Source: Candidatus Zixiibacteriota bacterium (GTDB taxonomy: Bacteria > Zixibacteria > MSB-5A5 > JAABVY01). Taken from it: a stretch of 64,000 bases of DNA. Where the stretch lies: positions 97,075-161,074 of the forward strand of contig DSEQ01000040.1 of NCBI GenBank assembly GCA_011056555.1, in the 5' to 3' direction. Below are positions 51,814 through 61,991 of the stretch, one piece after another. The notes beneath the pieces are model-generated. The model searched no databases. It saw only the letters and a program-made list of their open reading frames with translations, and was not told where the DNA came from. Each line of letters opens with the position of its first letter. Position 1 is the first letter of the stretch. Position numbers and translations under genes: made by a program.

Positions 51814-54327
51814 ATGGTAATGGAACGAGAGAATATATTGCCGCTGTCGCTGGTCGAGGAGATGCAGACCAGCTATCTTGACTATTCGATGTCGGTCATC
51901 ACCGCGCGTGCGCTTCCCAATGTCGCTGACGGATTGAAACCATCCAACAGAAGAATCCTGATCGCCATGAACGATCTTAATCTGACACCTGGACGTGGAT
52001 TCAGGAAATGCGCCAAGATCGCCGGCGATACCTCCGGGAACTACCATCCTCACGGTGAGGGTGTGGTCTATCCCACACTGGTCAGGATGGCGCAGGACTT
52101 CAACATGCGCTATACCCTGGTCGAGGGCCAGGGCAACTTCGGATCGATTGACGGCGACCCCGCCGCGGCCATGCGTTACACAGAGGCACGGCTGACCCCG
52201 CTGGCGGTCGAAATGCTGGCCGACCTCGAGAAAAATACTGTCGATTATGTTCCCAACTATGATGAAACCCGTGAGGAACCGGTTGTATTGCCGTCCAAAT
52301 TTCCCAACTTGATCTGCAACGGCTCCTCGGGTATTGCGGTCGGTATGGCCACCAATATACCCCCTCACAATCTTAATGAGATTGTGGATGCCCTGACTGC
52401 GATTATAGATAATCCCGAGATGGAGAATGATGAGCTTCTGGAATATGTAACCGCGCCCGATTTTCCGACAGGCGGAATTATCTATGGACGCAAGGGGATA
52501 CGTGACGCCTATCTGACCGGACAGGGACGAGTGATCGTCCGCGCCAAAGCCAATACTGAAAAGCAGAAAAGCGGCAAGGAATCGATTATTATCTCGGAAA
52601 TACCGTTCCAGGTCAACAAATCCAACCTGCTCGAAAAAATTGCCTATCTCGTTTCCAATAAAGTTATTGAGGGGATCACCGACTTGCGCGATGAGTCCGA
52701 CCGCGACGGCATGCGTATTGTGATCGAACTCAAGCGTGACGCGCAGGCGCCGGTTATTCTGAATCAATTATTCAAGCATACCCAGATGCAGACCACCTTC
52801 GGCGTCAATATGCTGGCCCTGGTCGACGGCCGGCCGGTGACTCTGACCCTGCGGCAGATTCTGGATGAATTCATCAAGCACAGGCATACAGTTGTCACGC
52901 GCAGAACTCAGTACGAACTGGAGCAGGCCGAGCACCGCGCCCATATACTAGAAGGGTTCAAGGTTGCGCTGGATCATATCGATGCCATCATCACCCTGAT
53001 CAGAAATTCCAATACTCCGGCCGTGGCCAAGGAGAGGCTGATGAAAGAATACCAGCTCTCAGATATACAGGCCCAGGCAATTCTGGAGATGCGCCTGCAG
53101 CGGTTGACAGGCATGGAGCGCGAGAAGATTGAAGGCGAGTATCTGGATGTCATCAAGAAGATCGAGAAGCTGCAGGGAATTCTGAAATCCAAATCAAAGC
53201 GCATGAAAATTATCAAGGATGAACTGGCAGAGCTTAAGAAAAAATATGGGGATGAGAGGCGCACTCTGGTCACCGATGAGGAAGAAGAGATTTCCCTCGA
53301 AGACCTTATTGCAGAAGAGGACATGGTAATTACGATAACTCACAGCGGTTATATCAAGCGCATATCGATCTCTTCATACCGCCGCCAGAAACGCGGCGGA
53401 CGCGGGGTGATCGGGATGGAAACCAAGGAAGAGGACCTGATCGAACATCTCTTCGTGGCCTCCACTCACGATTACATACTCTTCTTCACCAACAAGGGTA
53501 AGTGCTACTGGATCAAGGTGCACGAGCTGCCGGTCGGGGGACGGCTCTCCAAGGGACGGCCGATTGTCAACATGCTCAGCCTTGAGAAGGATGAGACCAT
53601 CTGCGCCTTCCTGCCGGTGCGCGAATTTGTGGAAGGCAGATACATTGTTATGGCCACGCGTCAGGGGCAGGTCAAGAAAACCGACCTGACAGCCTTCTCC
53701 AATCCGCGCAAGGACGGCATAATCGCCATGAGCCTCCCGGATAAATCCAAAGATGAATTGATCGAGGTCGGTCTGACCGACGGCACCAACGAGGTTATAC
53801 TGGCCACACGTAACGGCCAGGCGATAAGATTCTCCGAGGAGAATGTCCGTCCGATGGGACGTACCGCTTACGGTGTAAAAGGCATCAATCTCGGCAAGGG
53901 GGATTATGTCATCAGCATGGTGGTGGTTAACCGCATGACCACGCTTCTGTCTGTCACTGAAAACGGCTTCGGTAAACGATCTGAAATCGCGGATTATCGC
54001 ATCACCAAGCGCGGAGGCAAAGGTGTGATAAATATCAAGGCCACCGAACGTAATGGCAAGGTTGTGGCGGTGCGAGAGGTTGTCGACAGCGATGAAATGA
54101 TCATGATCACCAACAAGGGCATCGTGATACGTTCTCATGTCGGCGCTATCCGCACTATCGGACGCGCCACCCAGGGCGTGAAGCTGATCAATCTGGACAA
54201 GGGCGACAAGGTGATCGATGTCGCACGGGTCGTTTCCGACAAGGAAACCAATGGCCTCGACAAAAACGAACCGATCAACGGCGAATCAGATTTCTCCGAC
54301 GAGGAAGAAGACACCGCCAACGAATAG
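51814..54327 (+). CDS. gyrA: DNA gyrase subunit A
   Basis: [30 protein letters not shown], active-site [12 protein letters not shown]-terminal [10 protein letters not shown] box. Confidence 0.98.
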   Translation: MVMERENILPLSLVEEMQTSYLDYSMSVITARALPNVADGLKPSNRRILIAMNDLNLTPGRGFRKCAKIAGDTSGNYHPHGEGVVYPTLVRMAQDFNMRYTLVEGQGNFGSIDGDPAAAMRYTEARLTPLAVEMLADLEKNTVDYVPNYDETREEPVVLPSKFPNLICNGSSGIAVGMATNIPPHNLNEIVDALTAIIDNPEMENDELLEYVTAPDFPTGGIIYGRKGIRDAYLTGQGRVIVRAKANTEKQKSGKESIIISEIPFQVNKSNLLEKIAYLVSNKVIEGITDLRDESDRDGMRIVIELKRDAQAPVILNQLFKHTQMQTTFGVNMLALVDGRPVTLTLRQILDEFIKHRHTVVTRRTQYELEQAEHRAHILEGFKVALDHIDAIITLIRNSNTPAVAKERLMKEYQLSDIQAQAILEMRLQRLTGMEREKIEGEYLDVIKKIEKLQGILKSKSKRMKIIKDELAELKKKYGDERRTLVTDEEEEISLEDLIAEEDMVITITHSGYIKRISISSYRRQKRGGRGVIGMETKEEDLIEHLFVASTHDYILFFTNKGKCYWIKVHELPVGGRLSKGRPIVNMLSLEKDETICAFLPVREFVEGRYIVMATRQGQVKKTDLTAFSNPRKDGIIAMSLPDKSKDELIEVGLTDGTNEVILATRNGQAIRFSEENVRPMGRTAYGVKGINLGKGDYVISMVVVNRMTTLLSVTENGFGKRSEIADYRITKRGGKGVINIKATERNGKVVAVREVVDSDEMIMITNKGIVIRSHVGAIRTIGRATQGVKLINLDKGDKVIDVARVVSDKETNGLDKNEPINGESDFSDEEEDTANE

Positions 54328-54335
54328 GCGTGTAT

Positions 54336-54364
54336 CCCACATGAAATGTGGGTTTATTTTTTCT
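54336..54364 (+). terminator. Rho-independent terminator after gyrA
   Basis: CCCACATGAAATGTGGGTTTATTTTTTCT. Confidence 0.85.
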
Positions 54365-54400
54365 CCTGCTATGTTATATTTTAAGAATATACATAGCAGG
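54365..54400. repeat. AT-rich inverted repeat
   Basis: CCTGCTATGTTATATT-TTAAG-AATATACATAGCAGG, one bulged base. Confidence 0.7.
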
Positions 54401-54428
54401 TGAATCGCTGGCTTCGCCCCGCCTTTTC

Positions 54429-54640
54429 GGGCTTGTTGAAAAAGTTAAAGATATTGAAATAAGAACCGACACAAGTCATTCCGAGGGAATCCCGCCAGAG
54501 GCGAGGACGACCGTGGGAATCTTCGCGGTTTCCTCAAGAACGGTCGCGGAGATTGCCACGTCCGTGAGGAGCCGGATTCAAAATCGCTTCGCTCCTCGCA
54601 ATGACGAATATCGATGCATTCAGGGTTTATCAACAAGCCC
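54429..54640. mobile_element. MITE-like repeat copy C
   Basis: 212 bp; TIRs GGGCTTGTTGAAAAA / TTTATCAACAAGCCC; core shared with copies A and B. Confidence 0.82.
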
Positions 54641-54779
54641 TTTTCAGGTGGGCTACAAAAGAGAATGACATAAATCCGCTTGCCAAACTTATTGCAATGT
54701 CATATATATTCACCCCGATACAGGGAGAACATGTACGGCCGCGGCCTCCTTTGATAAGAAATAAGCCGGTAGGGCAACC

Positions 54780-55187
54780 ATGATAATATATACTTCCTCC
54801 ACCGAAGATATAAATCCCGAGAATCTGCAGGGCTTCTTCGTGGGATGGCCCAATCCGCCCTCAACACAGACATTTCTGAAGATATTGAAACAGAGTCACG
54901 AGGTTGTACTGGCTGTCGATGAAGCCACAGACAATGTTGTAGGCTTTATAAATGCCATCAGCGACGGAATCTTAAGCGCCTACATTCCTCTACTTGAGGT
55001 CTTACCGGAATATAAAGGAAGAGGGATCGGAAGTGAACTGGTCAGGCGCATGCTGAGAAAACTCGACGGTCTCTATATGATTGACCTTGTCTGTGATCAG
55101 GAACTCCAGGCATTTTATACAAAAATAGGCCTGAAGCCCGGTTTCGCCATGATGATTCGTAATTTCAAAAAGCAGTCGGGGAAATGA
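54780..55187 (+). CDS. GNAT-family N-acetyltransferase
   Basis: VLAVDEATDNVVGFINAISDGILSAYIPLLEVLPEYKGRGIGSELVRRML. Confidence 0.92.
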   Translation: MIIYTSSTEDINPENLQGFFVGWPNPPSTQTFLKILKQSHEVVLAVDEATDNVVGFINAISDGILSAYIPLLEVLPEYKGRGIGSELVRRMLRKLDGLYMIDLVCDQELQAFYTKIGLKPGFAMMIRNFKKQSGK

Positions 55188-55247
55188 ATAAGTCCGAGCG
55201 GTGCAGCCGCCAGGAAAGGCTTCTTGGCGGCCACAAACACAATTCAG

Positions 55248-55775
55248 CTAATCAGCTTCCTCGGCCTCATGGCCATGCTCCATTTCCATCTCCATCAAAC
55301 GGGCCATCTCCTCGTTGTTCTTGTCAGCAAAGGCATGAATTTTGGCCACCATCTCCGGATCATCGGAAGTGAATATCTCCACATAGCCATGATTGGTCTC
55401 CACAGTCTGGATTTTGGCGCCGGACATCCAGAGCTCGCCATAAGCGGAACACATGCCGCAAAGATAGAGCTGCTCGCCCTTCTGAAGCTTTTCGGCCACA
55501 GCCATCATGTTGGCATTCACCTTCCTCATTGCGGGAAGATACTCATCCTCAACCGTGGTAACCATTATCGCACCATTGTCGATTTTGTGGTTTTCCCAGT
55601 CGGAATGCTCCAGAAGTCCCGGCTCGGCGATAAGGTTCTTGCAAAATGCACAATTTTCCATATCGAACCACGACTTCCCGGCTTTCTTGGCCGTCTCATC
55701 ACCGGCAATCAAAAGAGCGCCGCCGAATAAAAGCATCGCCCCCAGAACCAGCAAAAATAGATTTTTGTAACGCAT
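55248..55775 (-). CDS. Secreted Cys/His-containing hypothetical protein
   Basis: Signal peptide; CAFCKN, CGMC; acidic/His C-terminal tail HGHEAEEAD. Confidence 0.6.
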   Translation of the reverse strand: MRYKNLFLLVLGAMLLFGGALLIAGDETAKKAGKSWFDMENCAFCKNLIAEPGLLEHSDWENHKIDNGAIMVTTVEDEYLPAMRKVNANMMAVAEKLQKGEQLYLCGMCSAYGELWMSGAKIQTVETNHGYVEIFTSDDPEMVAKIHAFADKNNEEMARLMEMEMEHGHEAEEAD

Positions 55776-55969
55776 ACTCCTGCCTCCTGCAAAAAAGTTT
55801 ACTGAAAATATGAATACTTCACATATTTTTTATTCGCTCTAAATGATAACTCTTTCAGGAATGTGATAATTTTGTAAATTTATATTCAAAATCGCGCCAG
55901 TTCAATCATTTTTTCCAAAATTTCTGGACCGGCAGCCAAGACACAGGGCAAAAAAGATCTCTGCACCGC

Positions 55970-58087
55970 CTACTTCTGTAAGAGTCGCAATGAGTTAGCA
56001 ATCACCAGGAGGGATGTGCCCATGTCGGCAAAAACCGCCATCCAGAGCGTAGCGAGACCCAAACCGGCCAGAATCATGAAGATGAACTTGACCAGAAGTG
56101 AAAAGACAATATTGAATTTGATAATGCCAAGCGTCCTGCGCGAGAGCTTGATCGATTTCGGCACCATCTTAGGATTATCCCCGATGATGGCTACGTCAGC
56201 CGCCTCAATCGCCAGATCCGAACCACCCGTGCCCATGGCAATGCCAACATCTGCCAATGCCAGCGCCGGAGCATCATTGATACCATCCCCTACCATAGCA
56301 ACCAAGCCGTATTTCTCGCGATATTTCTGCACCAGCTTACTCTTCTCCTCCGGAAGGAGCTGACTTTCTACATGACGGATACCCAGCTGTTCCGCAATAG
56401 ACTCGGCAGTACGGGCATTGTCCCCGGTAAGCATAACAGATTCCGATATTCCGCTCTGATATAATTCAGCTATGGCCTCTGCGGACTCAGATTTTGCCAT
56501 ATCCGCCAGTGCGATAGCGCCGATCAGCCTGTCATCCCTTGCCAGCAGCACCAGCGAGTAACCTTTGTCCTCAAAATCAGTCACCTTCTTATGAAGTTCA
56601 ACATCAGTGATATCGCTGTCGTGAAAAAATCGGTGGCTTCCGATTGTGTACTGCGAACCCTCTATTTGCGCCCTGGCGCCCTCGCCGGGAAAAGCCCTGA
56701 AATCCCTGCTTTCAAATGGCTTGATCTTCATGCTGCGGGCATGCTCGAGGATCGCCCCCGCGATCGGATGCTCTGAAAACTGCTCCACTGAAGCAGCCAG
56801 CGCAATAATATTATCCGAAGAATGCCCATCCAGCGAGACCACATGTACCACGCCAAAACGTCCCTCGGTCAGGGTCCCGGTCTTGTCGAAAAGCACAGCC
56901 CTGACATTTGCCAGCTTCTCCAGAAACACTCCGCCCTTTATCAAGATGCCGCCGCGTGCTGAACGAGTCAGGCCGCAAATTACCGCTACCGGGGTTGAGA
57001 TCACAAGGGCGCAGGGGCAGGATATAACCAAAAATACTAGCGCGCGGTAGAACCAGGTCTCGAATGCGCCGTGGAAGAATAGTACCGGAATAGCAAACAC
57101 CAGGATTGCAATGCCCACCACGATCGGAGTATAGACTTTTGCAAATCTGTCCACGATACTCGCCAGCCTGGACTTGCGTGAGGCCGCCTCCTCCACCATA
57201 TGCATAATGCGGGTCAGGGTCGAATCCGAAAACGGCTTCAATACCCTGGCTTTAAGGAAGCCATCGGTATTGATCGAGCCGCCCAGGAGCTTGTCGCCCT
57301 CGGTCTTCGACACTGGCATAGATTCGCCCGTAACCGCGGCCTGATTGATATAGGCCGTTCCCTCGGCAATCTCGCAATCGGTGGGACAGGTCATGCCCGG
57401 CTTCAGCAGGATAATATCCCCCTGCTTCAGGTCCTCGAGCCGCACTCTCTGCGGACCATCGGCGGTCTCCATCTCGATCTCATGCGGTATCTGCTCGGTC
57501 AACGATTTAAAAGCTCTGTGTGCCTTACGTACCGATCTTCCCTCGAGGTAATTGGCAATCGAAAACAGCACTATCGTAACCGCAGCCTCGCTCCATTCCC
57601 CGATAATCACGGCGCCGATTACAGCCAGGCTCATGAGAAGATTCATGTCGGCGGTCAGATTCTTCAAGGCATAGAACGCCGAACGGAAAATAAACAGCCC
57701 GCCTGTAAGAATTGCGGTCACGGAAAATATTATCTGTAAGTAACCGGGCTGATCGAACACTGAAAGTGCGATTTCAATCAGCATCGCGGTCACTGCCACC
57801 ATCAGAAGAATATCCTTCAGCCTCGCTAACGATCCGCGTCCCTTCGTTTCTGAAACCTCATGGCCCCCGGCGGACTTATCAACCGCCACATGTCCCAGGC
57901 GGGAAATCTCCTTTATTACTTTTTCACGGTCAATTATCTGATTGTCTATCGACAAATTTATTTTGCCTGTGGCAAATTCCAAACTGCAATTTTTCACACC
58001 TTTCAGGCGCGAAATCCCCTTCTCCAGGCTGGCAGCACAATCCGGACAGTCCAGATCAACTATTTTAAGTTCTATCTCTCTATTCAT
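55970..58087 (-). CDS. Heavy-metal P-type ATPase (Cd/Zn/Pb type)
   Basis: HMA DLDCPDCAASLEKG, TGESMPV, SCPCALVISTPVA, DKTGTLTEG, GDGINDAPALALADVGIAMG. Confidence 0.96.
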   Translation of the reverse strand: MNREIELKIVDLDCPDCAASLEKGISRLKGVKNCSLEFATGKINLSIDNQIIDREKVIKEISRLGHVAVDKSAGGHEVSETKGRGSLARLKDILLMVAVTAMLIEIALSVFDQPGYLQIIFSVTAILTGGLFIFRSAFYALKNLTADMNLLMSLAVIGAVIIGEWSEAAVTIVLFSIANYLEGRSVRKAHRAFKSLTEQIPHEIEMETADGPQRVRLEDLKQGDIILLKPGMTCPTDCEIAEGTAYINQAAVTGESMPVSKTEGDKLLGGSINTDGFLKARVLKPFSDSTLTRIMHMVEEAASRKSRLASIVDRFAKVYTPIVVGIAILVFAIPVLFFHGAFETWFYRALVFLVISCPCALVISTPVAVICGLTRSARGGILIKGGVFLEKLANVRAVLFDKTGTLTEGRFGVVHVVSLDGHSSDNIIALAASVEQFSEHPIAGAILEHARSMKIKPFESRDFRAFPGEGARAQIEGSQYTIGSHRFFHDSDITDVELHKKVTDFEDKGYSLVLLARDDRLIGAIALADMAKSESAEAIAELYQSGISESVMLTGDNARTAESIAEQLGIRHVESQLLPEEKSKLVQKYREKYGLVAMVGDGINDAPALALADVGIAMGTGGSDLAIEAADVAIIGDNPKMVPKSIKLSRRTLGIIKFNIVFSLLVKFIFMILAGLGLATLWMAVFADMGTSLLVIANSLRLLQK

Positions 58088-58431
58088 TATTTTTCTTCCA
58101 GAATATGATCATAGCCCACTTTGATAAGCTCCTTGACATGATCGTCGTCCAGAGAATAATAGATCATCTTTCCCTCCCGACGAAATTTCACCAGGCGAAG
58201 ATTGCGCAGAATCCGCAAGCTGTGCGAAGCCGCAGAGTCCGAAAGATCCAGTTCTGCAGCTATTCCGGATACCGGCAGTTCTCTCTCGGACAATAAAATA
58301 CAAATCCTGAGCTTGGTGGCATCCCCGAGCACCTTGAACGCCTCGGAAAGCCTGAAAATGCTCTCGATATCATACGGGCTGTAACATCCATTAGTCTGAT
58401 ACTTGACTTCTTTTTTATTCGGTGATCCCAT
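58087..58431 (-). CDS. ArsR/SmtB-family transcriptional repressor
   Basis: AFKVLGDATKLRICILLSERELPVSGIAAELDLSDSAASHSLRILRNLRLVKFRREGKMIYYSLDDDHV. Confidence 0.94.
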   Translation of the reverse strand: MGSPNKKEVKYQTNGCYSPYDIESIFRLSEAFKVLGDATKLRICILLSERELPVSGIAAELDLSDSAASHSLRILRNLRLVKFRREGKMIYYSLDDDHVKELIKVGYDHILEEK

Positions 58432-58460
58432 AATTTCGCCTCACAGCTTAAACATCAACT

Positions 58461-58476
58461 ATGAACAATTGTTCAT
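58461..58476. promoter_or_regulatory. ArsR/SmtB-type operator palindrome
   Basis: Perfect 16 bp palindrome ATGAACAATTGTTCAT 30 bp upstream of the ArsR start. Confidence 0.75.
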
Positions 58477-58604
58477 ATATATACTATATTTCGGCAGAAT
58501 CGCAAGATTTATTTGGCATAAATGAATTGAGTTTTTAAATCACATGGTATATATTGACTTATCCGCGTGGGAAATATTGGTTTCAAATACAGGGAGAGAC
58601 ACCA

Positions 58605-59144
58605 ATGCCTTTGAAATTTGAATGCCCCGGATGCCATAAAGACATAATAGTCCAGTATCTCAGCAAGGGAGAGACCGCCAGATGCCGGCATTGCCTGGTT
58701 GAGGTCACGGTTCCGGAAGATGCCGAGGAGATTACCGGATCCGAAGTTCAGGAATATGCCAGGAAATTGCAATTTGGTCCTGAAAGAAAGAGCACCCTGC
58801 AGCGCCCCTACGATCCGTACGGCCTGGAGATGGAGGGTCGCGGGAAAATTGTCTTTCTCAAGGTTATGGGCTGGATTATTCTGGTAGGCGGATGCCTCTC
58901 GGGAATGATGACCATGATAATCGGTTTTGCCGGACCCCCGGCCGAAGATTCTCTCGGTGCCGGCGGAGTTTTTATGGGCCTGGTGTTGATCATTAATTCT
59001 CTGGCGCTGTTCGCTCTTTTTACAGTGGTTGCATCAATCGCCGATCATATGATTCTGATGCAGCGCTACCTATCCAAAGAAGAGAGGGTCCCGGTTATCA
59101 AATCCGAACGGGAGCCAGATACGGATTTCTCTCGACCTTCTTGA
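58605..59144 (+). CDS. Zinc-ribbon membrane protein
   Basis: FECPGCHK...CRHCLVEVTVPED; two TM helices; start MPLKFECPGC preferred. Confidence 0.55.
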   Translation: MPLKFECPGCHKDIIVQYLSKGETARCRHCLVEVTVPEDAEEITGSEVQEYARKLQFGPERKSTLQRPYDPYGLEMEGRGKIVFLKVMGWIILVGGCLSGMMTMIIGFAGPPAEDSLGAGGVFMGLVLIINSLALFALFTVVASIADHMILMQRYLSKEERVPVIKSEREPDTDFSRPS

Positions 59145-59214
59145 ATAGAATGTTTATATATTATAATACATTTTCTAAATCCGGATTTCAAATCTTCATG
59201 GCATGGGAGGAAAT

Positions 59215-60870
59215 ATGTTATTCAAAAAAACAATACCGATCCTGATCATAATGATACTTTGCACCGGCCAGATTTATGCCGATGTTGGTGATGTGGTCAA
59301 ATCATTCCAAGCGCCCGGGAATTTTCCCACCGGCCTTACTTATGACGGTAAATATCTCTGGAACACTGACCGCAAAACCGATATGCTCTATAAAATTGAT
59401 CCGGAGTCCGGCGAGGTAATATCCTCTCTGCCTGCCCCGGGCTATCAGCCGGAGGACCTGGCGTTCGACGGAAAATATATCTGGTGCCTGGATAAAGAGG
59501 AAAACCTGATCCATAAAATCGATCCGCAAACCGAGATCACCGTCAAAACGATCATGGCGCCCTGCGAACGTCCCCGGGGCATGACCTATGATGGTGAGCA
59601 TCTCTGGCTCTCCGATATTCGGGGAGATGAGCTGATACAGATATCGACCGAGGATGGTACCACCATTATGTCGCACAAGGCGCCCTCGGGTAATGTTCAC
59701 GGCCTGACCTTCGATGGCAAGTATCTGTGGGCCTCCGACAGGATTTCCAACAAGATATTTCTGATCGAGCCGGAAACCGGGTATGTTATCTTCTACTTTG
59801 AATCCCCGGATGAATTCCCCCGCGGATTGGCCTTTGACGGCAAGTATATCTGGAATTGCGATTATCAATCAGATTCGATTTACTCAATCAAGATAAAGGA
59901 TGATAATCTCTTCAAAATCTGGGATGAGAAGCACCAGGTTATGCATTACACGGAGCACGTGAGGAATTATGGCCCGGGCGACATTCTGGACCTGGAGATA
60001 TATATGGCCATTCCCCATGACCGCGGCAACCAGAAGCTGGTTGGCGATATCAAATACAGCACCGCGCCGGACGAATTCCGCACCGATCAATGGGGTCAGG
60101 AAGTAGCTGTTTGGCACTACGACACCTTAAAGGCCGGGCAGACTGCAGAACCCACCATGTCAACTGAATGCAAGCTCTATTTTATAACATATTTTGTGTA
60201 TCCTGAGGATGTGGGTACTCTCGAGGATATCCCGGCTGAGATCAAGGATAAATATCTTGTGAATGACACAAAGTTCGCCGTGGATAACGAATTCATGCAG
60301 ATGGCTGTCAAAAAGGCTGTGGGAGATGAAACCAATCCTTATTGGATAGCGCGCAATATCTACCAGCATATAATGGAACATATGTACTACGAGCTGGCGG
60401 GGGGATGGAATATTGCTCCGACTGTGCTCGAGCGCGGCTCGGGATCATGCTCCGAATATTCATTTGTATTCATCTCGCTCTGCCGGGCGGCGGGCATCCC
60501 GGCCCGCTATGTCGGGTCGGTAGCTGTGAGGGGGGATGATGCCTCAACCGATGATGTCTTCCATCGCTGGTGCGAGATTTATCTGCCCGAGGTGGGATGG
60601 TTTCCGGTGGACCCATCGGGCGGAGATCAGGAATGGCCGGAGCGCCAGGCCGCCTTTTTCGGCTCTCTCCAGAACCGCTTTCTGATTACCACAGAGGGCG
60701 GGGGCGGCTCTGAATATCTGGAATGGAGCTATAATTCAAATGAAAAATGGAAATCCAAAGGCAAAGTTAAAGTTCAAACTGAGCATTTTGGCGAATGGTC
60801 CCCGGCTGCAAAAGCCGAGGCCGGCTCTCCCGAACAAACGGCAACAGGCGATGAAAGCCAGTCCAAATAG
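59215..60870 (+). CDS. Secreted beta-propeller-repeat / transglutaminase-like protein
   Basis: Five ~42 aa repeats (GLTYDGKYLW...YKIDPESG); transglutaminase core GSGSCSEYSFVFISLCRAAGIPARYV...HRWCEIYLPEVGWFPVDPS; RBS GGGAGG before ATG 59215. Confidence 0.85.
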   Translation: MLFKKTIPILIIMILCTGQIYADVGDVVKSFQAPGNFPTGLTYDGKYLWNTDRKTDMLYKIDPESGEVISSLPAPGYQPEDLAFDGKYIWCLDKEENLIHKIDPQTEITVKTIMAPCERPRGMTYDGEHLWLSDIRGDELIQISTEDGTTIMSHKAPSGNVHGLTFDGKYLWASDRISNKIFLIEPETGYVIFYFESPDEFPRGLAFDGKYIWNCDYQSDSIYSIKIKDDNLFKIWDEKHQVMHYTEHVRNYGPGDILDLEIYMAIPHDRGNQKLVGDIKYSTAPDEFRTDQWGQEVAVWHYDTLKAGQTAEPTMSTECKLYFITYFVYPEDVGTLEDIPAEIKDKYLVNDTKFAVDNEFMQMAVKKAVGDETNPYWIARNIYQHIMEHMYYELAGGWNIAPTVLERGSGSCSEYSFVFISLCRAAGIPARYVGSVAVRGDDASTDDVFHRWCEIYLPEVGWFPVDPSGGDQEWPERQAAFFGSLQNRFLITTEGGGGSEYLEWSYNSNEKWKSKGKVKVQTEHFGEWSPAAKAEAGSPEQTATGDESQSK

Positions 60871-61025
60871 AAAAAAAGTGTTCTTTGGCTTGACCCGTTT
60901 AACTCCTGAGGGTAGATTATACGTATGCTCCGGGTTCTTCCTTCAATAAGGCGGTCCGGGGGGTTATCTTGTTGTTCTGTAAGCCGATACTAATATAAAA
61001 CGGCAAAAACACAGGAGATATATAA

Positions 61026-61988
61026 ATGCTCTATCTTGTCACCGGCGGCGCAGGCTTCATCGGTTCAAATATCGTGGCTGAACTTCTCAGGCAAAATAAG
61101 AAAGTCCGTGTTATAGATAATTTCTCAACCGGCCGCAGGGAAAACCTGGCCCCTTATATTAATCGTATCGAGCTGATAGACGGCGATATCAGGGAATACT
61201 GGACTGTCATGGAGGCGGTTGAGGGGGTCGATTATGTCCTGCATCAGGCAGCCCTGCCATCTGTGGTCAGATCTGTAAATGCCCCTCTCACCTCGAACGA
61301 AGTGAATGTTACCGGTACCCTTAATCTTCTGGAGGCTGCCAGAAAAGCCGGGGTCAAAAAGTTCGTGTATGCCTCATCCTCATCGGTCTATGGCGAGTCG
61401 GAGAAGCTTCCCAAAATCGAGGATATGACTCCGGCCCCTCTTTCGCCGTACGCCAACAACAAACTGGCCGGCGAACATTACTGCATGATCTATAACCGGC
61501 TCTACGATCTTCCAACCGTCTGCCTCAGATATTTCAATGTTTTTGGGCCCAACCAGGATCCATCCAGCGAATATTCGGCAGTTATTCCAAAATTCATCTT
61601 CGCGCTGCTTTCCGGCGTCAGACCGATTATCTATGGCGATGGGGAACAATCCCGTGATTTTACATATATTGCCAATACGGTACATGCCAATCTCCTGGCG
61701 GCCGAGAAAGATGAGGTGAGAGGTGAGATATTTAACATAGCCTGCGGAGAACGCTATACTCTCCTGAAGCTCTTAGAAGAATTGAACGACATTATAGGCA
61801 CAGATATCGAGCCCTCCTTCACCAGCGAGCGCCCGGGTGACATCAAACATTCACTGGCCGACATATCCAGGGCAGAAAAGATTTTGGGGTATAAAACCCT
61901 GGTGGATTTCAGAAATGGACTGGAAGAAACAGTCACTCATTTCAAAGACCTTGTAGAATCAAATAGATTGACCGCTGAGAACGAGTAA
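61026..61988 (+). CDS. NAD-dependent nucleotide-sugar epimerase (SDR/GalE-WbpP type)
   Basis: YLVTGGAGFIGSNIVAELL, YASSSSVYGES, SPYANNKLAGEHY, RYFNVFGPNQDP. Confidence 0.93.
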   Translation: MLYLVTGGAGFIGSNIVAELLRQNKKVRVIDNFSTGRRENLAPYINRIELIDGDIREYWTVMEAVEGVDYVLHQAALPSVVRSVNAPLTSNEVNVTGTLNLLEAARKAGVKKFVYASSSSVYGESEKLPKIEDMTPAPLSPYANNKLAGEHYCMIYNRLYDLPTVCLRYFNVFGPNQDPSSEYSAVIPKFIFALLSGVRPIIYGDGEQSRDFTYIANTVHANLLAAEKDEVRGEIFNIACGERYTLLKLLEELNDIIGTDIEPSFTSERPGDIKHSLADISRAEKILGYKTLVDFRNGLEETVTHFKDLVESNRLTAENE

Positions 61989-61991
61989 TTC

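Noticed and set aside
51760-52767. 335 aa ORF on - strand
   Set aside because: Antisense to gyrA; shadow ORF caused by gyrA codon usage.
54348-54668. 106 aa ORF
   Set aside because: Translation of the MITE-like repeat, not a real gene.
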